A DNA stretch of 46,715 nucleotides from Bacteroidales bacterium (GTDB lineage: Bacteria > Bacteroidota > Bacteroidia > Bacteroidales > WCHB1-69): contig JAKSMC010000027.1 in the NCBI GenBank assembly GCA_024400835.1, positions 1-46,715 on the forward strand, read 5' to 3'. The notes beneath the pieces were generated by a model, which saw only the letters and a program-made list of their open reading frames with translations, did not search any database and was not told the origin of the DNA. Within the stretch, counting starts at the first letter, position 1. The number at the start of each line of letters is the position of its first letter. A program made the position numbers and the translations under genes. Positions 43,620-46,715 of this stretch are shown one piece after another.

Positions 43620-43673
43620 ATCTCTACAAAATGTGACACAACATTTATCCTTTTCTAATCCCCAAAAATTATG

Positions 43674-43681
43674 TAATTTTG
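43674..43681 (+). promoter_or_regulatory. -7 promoter box for the small lipoprotein, with a long leader
   Basis: TAATTTTG matches TAnnTTTG. The leader to ATG 43835 is about 147 bases, unusually long here; it holds an A13 tract, a possible CTGC/GCAG hairpin and AGGAGGTGG (43775-43783). In the 358-base gap 43477-43834 I see only the 3' element, the terminator, this promoter and the leader. Confidence 0.55.
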
Positions 43682-43834
43682 CAGCGTCAAAGAAAAAAAA
43701 AAAGATTTTTTAGACATTTGCAATCTGCAGGTTATGTCTTTGGGCAGAATGCGACAAAAAGAGACGTATAGATAGAGGAGGTGGGCATAGTTTATAAGAA
43801 ATACAAATCAACAATAATAATAAAAACAATAGTT

Positions 43835-44209
43835 ATGAAAAAAGTATTATCAGTTTTGGCAATTCTCAGCGTAATCTTGCTGACAAGTTGCAGCGACAGT
43901 GGAAACACAAATCACCCAATCGTAGGACACAGATATTGCTATCCATATTTGGATTCAAACGAACAATTCTATTTCCGTGAAAACGGAACCTGCGAGTACT
44001 CCTACTGGGATTACAGTTACAACTTCCATGTAATAGATCACTTCACCTACACCATCAAAGGAAAGAGAGTGGAAGTTATCCGTGATGACAGCAATTATTG
44101 GGAACCAAACGAGCAAGGCACACTCTTCCGCGGTTTCACCTACCACTCAAAAGACAACACACTTGGGTCAGATGACGGATTGGATTTCATCATGCTCCTC
44201 GGCAAATAA
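43835..44209 (+). CDS. Small lipoprotein of unknown function (124 aa)
   Basis: A lipoprotein signal peptide with lipobox LLTSC (C19) leads to a beta-rich body of about 100 residues: IVGHRYCYPYLDSNEQFYFRENG, a Tyr/Trp-rich strand, then YTIKGKRVEVIRDD. The pattern resembles lipocalin-like 'copper resistance/META'-type small beta proteins, but I cannot assign a family. ATG 43835 is chosen because the signal peptide must be N-terminal; an in-frame GTG at 43781 is possible but unlikely. A bidirectional terminator follows. Confidence 0.72.
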   Translation: MKKVLSVLAILSVILLTSCSDSGNTNHPIVGHRYCYPYLDSNEQFYFRENGTCEYSYWDYSYNFHVIDHFTYTIKGKRVEVIRDDSNYWEPNEQGTLFRGFTYHSKDNTLGSDDGLDFIMLLGK

Positions 44210-44232
44210 ACGATCTCATATATAAATGAAAA

Positions 44233-44266
44233 ACGGAATCGGCAAAGATGTCGATTCCGTTTTTTT
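44233..44266. terminator. Bidirectional terminator between the lipoprotein and GNAT genes
   Basis: ACGGAATCG (44233-44241) and CGATTCCGT (44252-44260) form a perfect 9-bp stem with a 10-base loop, with T7 on the right and an A-rich run on the left, serving both convergent genes. Confidence 0.9.
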
Positions 44267-44287
44267 ATGCTTTATTTTTAGGAAGCC

Positions 44288-44833
44288 CTATCCTTTAATC
44301 GGCAAAACCATTTTCCGATAATCCTCGCCAAACAAGAACATATCACGGGAGAATCGGAAGCCGAGAGACTCATAGAGGCGCTGGGCATTTGGATTTTCGG
44401 GGGAAACGACCATGGCGGCCTGTGGGATATTCAGACTGCGAGCCTGCGCAACACCTGCTTTGAGCAGTGCCGTAGCAACGCCACGCCTACGATATTCGGG
44501 CAGCACTGCCATCGAATCCAGATAGAATTCTCCCTCCTGTGTTTCCATCTCCATACTGCTGAAATCATTGCCAGAAGCTTGCGCAATCAACGGGAAGGTA
44601 ACCTCACGCATCTGCCGATAGCGGATGCCATCGTAGCATATAAGGGCACCCACCACCCTGCCCGACACTTCGGCAATCAAGGTGTTACGCCAACTGTACA
44701 GGACATCCTCTCGACGGCACATCTCCGTCACGCCGTCCAAAAGTTTCTCTGAGGGATTGTCCATGCCAATGGCCGCCAAGACAGTCCACGCCACAAAAGG
44801 AGAATCTGAAAAAGTAGCATACCGTAGTTCCAT
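44288..44833 (-). CDS. GNAT-family N-acetyltransferase
   Basis: The 181-residue protein has the acetyl-CoA-binding signature RRRGVATALL at 115-124, following the beta-4 strand FYLDSMAVLPEY, and the C-terminal motif NPNAQRLYESLGF (147-159). The substrate cannot be predicted. An insertion of acidic residues at about 90-101 separates the two halves. It has its own promoter at 44893-44900 and shares a bidirectional terminator with the lipoprotein gene. Confidence 0.9.
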   Translation of the reverse strand: MELRYATFSDSPFVAWTVLAAIGMDNPSEKLLDGVTEMCRREDVLYSWRNTLIAEVSGRVVGALICYDGIRYRQMREVTFPLIAQASGNDFSSMEMETQEGEFYLDSMAVLPEYRRRGVATALLKAGVAQARSLNIPQAAMVVSPENPNAQRLYESLGFRFSRDMFLFGEDYRKMVLPIKG

Positions 44834-44892
44834 AGTAATCGAGATTTATTAAATGATATTATTGCGTTTTTATTGAGTACTGTATGAATCCG

Positions 44893-44900
44893 CAAAAATA
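44893..44900 (-). promoter_or_regulatory. -7 promoter box for the GNAT gene
   Basis: Minus-strand TATTTTTG, 59 bases before the ATG, matches TAnnTTTG. Confidence 0.65.
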
Positions 44901-44952
44901 GCATAAAAACGGGAGTGAGGTTTGAGGAATGGGGTAAGAAACTTGTTATTTG

Positions 44953-44967
44953 TGACAGAAACTGTCA
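44953..44967. promoter_or_regulatory. TGACAG-AAA-CTGTCA palindrome upstream of hsdM
   Basis: A perfect 6-bp dyad with a 3-base spacer. The half-site core (T)GTCA recurs at 44975-44978 and 44981-44985, suggesting a regulator-binding region ahead of the hsdM promoter. Confidence 0.45.
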
Positions 44968-44991
44968 AAAACACGTCATTTGTCAAACTTA

Positions 44992-45015
44992 CGGCAAAAA
45001 TAACTACTTTTGCCG
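44992..45015. promoter_or_regulatory. 8-bp inverted repeat covering the hsdM -7 box
   Basis: CGGCAAAA (44992-44999) and TTTTGCCG (45008-45015) are separated by eight bases. The dyad contains the hsdM box TACTTTTG (45005-45012) and, on the other strand, TATTTTTG (44995-45002), so two opposed -7 boxes face each other. Confidence 0.6.
45005..45012 (+). promoter_or_regulatory. -7 promoter box for hsdM
   Basis: TACTTTTG matches TAnnTTTG; TTTG at 44979-44982 is 22 bases upstream. The leader to ATG 45044 is about 25 bases. Confidence 0.68.
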
Positions 45016-45043
45016 CTTCTAATTACTTAATCCTACAACAACT

Positions 45044-46597
45044 ATGACCAAAGAACAAGAACGTGCGGAACTGCACCGGGCGATATGGCAGATAGCAAAC
45101 GATTTAAGAGGCAGTGTGGACGGCTGGGACTTCAAGGCGTATGTACTTGGAATGCTGTTCTATCGTTTCATTAGTGAGAACCTTGCAGAATACCTAAATA
45201 AAGGCGAACACGAAGCAGGTAATCCCGACTTCAACTATGCCGACATGCCCGACGAACAAGCGGAGTATGGTCGTGGGGACACCGTTAAGGAAAAGGGATT
45301 CTACATATTGCCGTCAGAACTGTTCGTGAATGTCCGCCGGAACGCCAAGAACGATGAGAACCTCAATGAGACTTTGGCAAAGGTTTTTGACAATATTGAG
45401 AAATCCGCTATCGGCACGGACAGCGAAGATGACCTGCGTGGTTTGTTTGACGACATTGATGTCAATAGCAACAAATTAGGTGCTACGGTTGCCAAACGAA
45501 ACGAGAAACTGGTGAAGATCCTGGATGCCATTGGCGATTTGAAATTAGGTCGTGTAGAGGACAACACCAATGACCTGTTTGGCGATGCCTACGAGTTTCT
45601 GATGACGATGTACGCCAGCAGCGCAGGCAAGAGCGGTGGCGAGTTCTATACGCCACAGGAGGTCAGTGAACTGTTGGCAAAGATTACATTGGTCGGCAAG
45701 ACGGAGGTGAACAAGGTGTATGACCCTGCCTGCGGCAGCGGTTCGTTGCTGTTGAAGTTTGCCAAGGTGCTGGGACGGGAAAAGGTGCGTCAAGGTTTCT
45801 TTGGTCAAGAGATAAACATTAGTACATACAACCTGTGCCGTATCAATATGTTCCTGCACAACATTAACTACGAGAAGTTTGACATAGCACATGGCGATAC
45901 CCTATTAGAACCGAAACATTGGGACGACGAACCGTTTGATTGTATCGTTTCCAATCCGCCTTATTCTATTAAGTGGAGTGGCGATGACAACCCATTGCTG
46001 ATTAACGATGAGCGATTCTCACCCGCCGGGGTATTGGCCCCGAAGAGCAAAGCGGACTTGGCGTTTACGATGCACATGTTGGCTTGGCTATCTACCAGCG
46101 GCACGGCTGCTATCGTTGAGTTCCCTGGCGTTCTCTATCGTGGCGGTGCGGAACAGAAGATTAGAAAATATCTCATTGACAACAACTATGTGGATACCGT
46201 ATTCCAACTGCCGTCCGATTTGTTTTTTGGCACTCCCATTGCCACCTGCATTATCGTATTGAAAAAAAGCAAGAAAGACAACAGCATTCTGTTCGTGGAT
46301 GGCAGCGCAGAGTTCGTACACGAAGGCAACAAGAACAAACTGTCGCAGGCGAACATTGATAAGTTACTGACAGCATTTGTTGAGCGTAAGGATGCCGACC
46401 ATTTCTGCAAGTTGGTTTCGTGCGAAGATGTGGTGGCAAACGACTGCAACCTGTCTGTCAGCAGTTATGTTGAACAGGAAGACACACGGGAAGAAATCAA
46501 TATCGTGGAGTTGAACCGCAGTATTGCTGAAATTGTAGCACGCCAACAGGTGCTGCGTACTGAAATAGACAAGATAGTTGCGGATTTAGAAAGATAG
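45044..46597 (+). CDS. hsdM: Type I restriction-modification system DNA methyltransferase subunit M
   Basis: The 517-residue protein has the HsdM N-terminal helical domain (about 5-150), the N6-adenine methyltransferase core with SAM motif DPACGSGSLLL (227-237) and catalytic NPPY (304-307), and a C-terminal coiled-coil end (ELNRSIAEIVARQQVLRTEID) that contacts HsdS. It methylates adenine for self-protection when joined to HsdS. Neither hsdS nor hsdR is in the window: hsdM is the last complete gene, and an S-subunit should follow. It has its own promoter with an overlapping inverted repeat. Confidence 0.96.
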   Translation: MTKEQERAELHRAIWQIANDLRGSVDGWDFKAYVLGMLFYRFISENLAEYLNKGEHEAGNPDFNYADMPDEQAEYGRGDTVKEKGFYILPSELFVNVRRNAKNDENLNETLAKVFDNIEKSAIGTDSEDDLRGLFDDIDVNSNKLGATVAKRNEKLVKILDAIGDLKLGRVEDNTNDLFGDAYEFLMTMYASSAGKSGGEFYTPQEVSELLAKITLVGKTEVNKVYDPACGSGSLLLKFAKVLGREKVRQGFFGQEINISTYNLCRINMFLHNINYEKFDIAHGDTLLEPKHWDDEPFDCIVSNPPYSIKWSGDDNPLLINDERFSPAGVLAPKSKADLAFTMHMLAWLSTSGTAAIVEFPGVLYRGGAEQKIRKYLIDNNYVDTVFQLPSDLFFGTPIATCIIVLKKSKKDNSILFVDGSAEFVHEGNKNKLSQANIDKLLTAFVERKDADHFCKLVSCEDVVANDCNLSVSSYVEQEDTREEINIVELNRSIAEIVARQQVLRTEIDKIVADLER

Positions 46598-46619
46598 ATT
46601 TGATACTGAAGTTGAAATT

Positions 46620-46679
46620 ATGGAATTATTAGAATTGAATCGTTTGTTAGAAAGATTAGTTATATTGGCCCCGAATTAA
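46620..46679 (+). CDS. Possible 19-residue ORF or truncated gene start after hsdM
   Basis: ATG 46620 opens MELLELNRLLERLVILAPN then TAA. It lies 22 bases after the hsdM stop, the normal position for the next operon gene, and the first 14 residues look like the start of an amphipathic helix. It may be a fragment of a gene interrupted after about 46665, or chance. Confidence 0.3.
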   Translation: MELLELNRLLERLVILAPN

Positions 46680-46703
46680 ACCGAGTAAAAAAAAGGTTTA
46701 ATT
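46674..46703. promoter_or_regulatory. 9-bp inverted repeat overlapping a promoter at the right edge
   Basis: AATTAAACC (46674-46682) and GGTTTAATT (46695-46703) pair perfectly around a 12-base A-rich loop. It could be a terminator ending the hsdM transcript (TTTT follows) or an operator, since its right arm overlaps the -7 box. Confidence 0.55.
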
Positions 46704-46706
46704 TTG
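46699..46706 (+). promoter_or_regulatory. -7 promoter box at the right edge
   Basis: TAATTTTG followed by CAGT matches TAnnTTTG. ATG at 46711 is only four bases beyond it, so a gene starting there would be essentially leaderless. Confidence 0.55.
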
Positions 46707-46710
46707 CAGT

Positions 46711-46715
46711 ATGAA
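46711..46715 (+). CDS. Possible gene start cut by the window edge
   Basis: Only ATGAA is visible. Its position directly after a -7 box is the only reason to list it. Confidence 0.25.

Noticed and set aside
43781..43834. GTG start with adjacent AGGAGG for the small lipoprotein
   Set aside because: The AGGAGG overlaps the GTG, too close to serve it, and the lipoprotein signal begins at ATG 43835.
1..46715. tRNA, rRNA, insertion sequences, prophage genes
   Set aside because: None seen: no cloverleaf-like sequence, transposase, integrase or terminal inverted repeats could be supported.

Overview
The window looks like chromosome of a member of the Bacteroidales (phylum Bacteroidota). Several independent signs agree. 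Many intergenic regions carry the phylum's -7 promoter box (TAnnTTTG, sometimes with an upstream TTTG). Leaders are A/T-rich and Shine-Dalgarno motifs are almost absent. Three secreted proteins end in type IX secretion (T9SS) sorting domains, and a PorV/PorQ-like barrel, a TamL-like lipidated barrel and a tiny AURKAIP1/COX24-like ribosomal-type protein are present. I cannot name genus or species. No tRNA, rRNA, CRISPR array, insertion sequence or prophage was seen.

Layout. 56-6237: a T9SS-secreted nuclease, a small unknown gene, the run ruvX-def-TPR lipoprotein, then leftward rnhB plus a membrane protein, and an apparently stand-alone N-terminal fragment of an adenylation domain. 6352-12948: a 2198-residue surface protein with about ten 53-residue Cys repeats and nineteen 70-residue Ig/PKD-like repeats, and a T9SS tail. 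12983-18919: leuS, a flippase, tlyA and a DUF2461 gene. 18963-28575 runs leftward: a C10 cysteine protease, prs, then HU / COX24-like / rng / recX / prfB (prfB needs a programmed +1 frameshift), then pspC / rlmL-like methylase / PorV-like / deoC. 28808-35144 runs rightward: an orphan response regulator, the pyrimidine genes pyrF-pyrK-pyrD-cdd, then dnaB and a trmH-type methylase. 35148-41261 runs leftward as a probable operon iorA-iorB-mreC-mreD-tamL. 41557-46715: dnaK, a small lipoprotein, a GNAT acetyltransferase and hsdM of a type I restriction-modification system that is cut by the window edge.

How the genes fit together. Most are housekeeping genes for translation quality and release (def, leuS, prfB, tlyA, RNase G), nucleotide synthesis and salvage (prs, pyrFKD, cdd, deoC), replication and repair (dnaB, ruvX, recX, rnhB) and envelope shape (mreCD, tamL). 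The accessory layer is secreted: nuclease, protease and giant repeat protein would all use the T9SS.

The most unusual structure is not a gene. At least eight intergenic gaps contain short arrays with a strict 7-base (sometimes 8-base) period. The word differs from gap to gap, but the period and the placement, mostly between co-directional genes and often touching a stop or start codon, recur. Other points worth a look are a sigma-54-like site before dnaK, a 19-bp stem-loop in the rng leader, a prfB stop codon embedded in its terminator, an IorA without its ferredoxin domain, and inverted repeats over the hsdM promoter.
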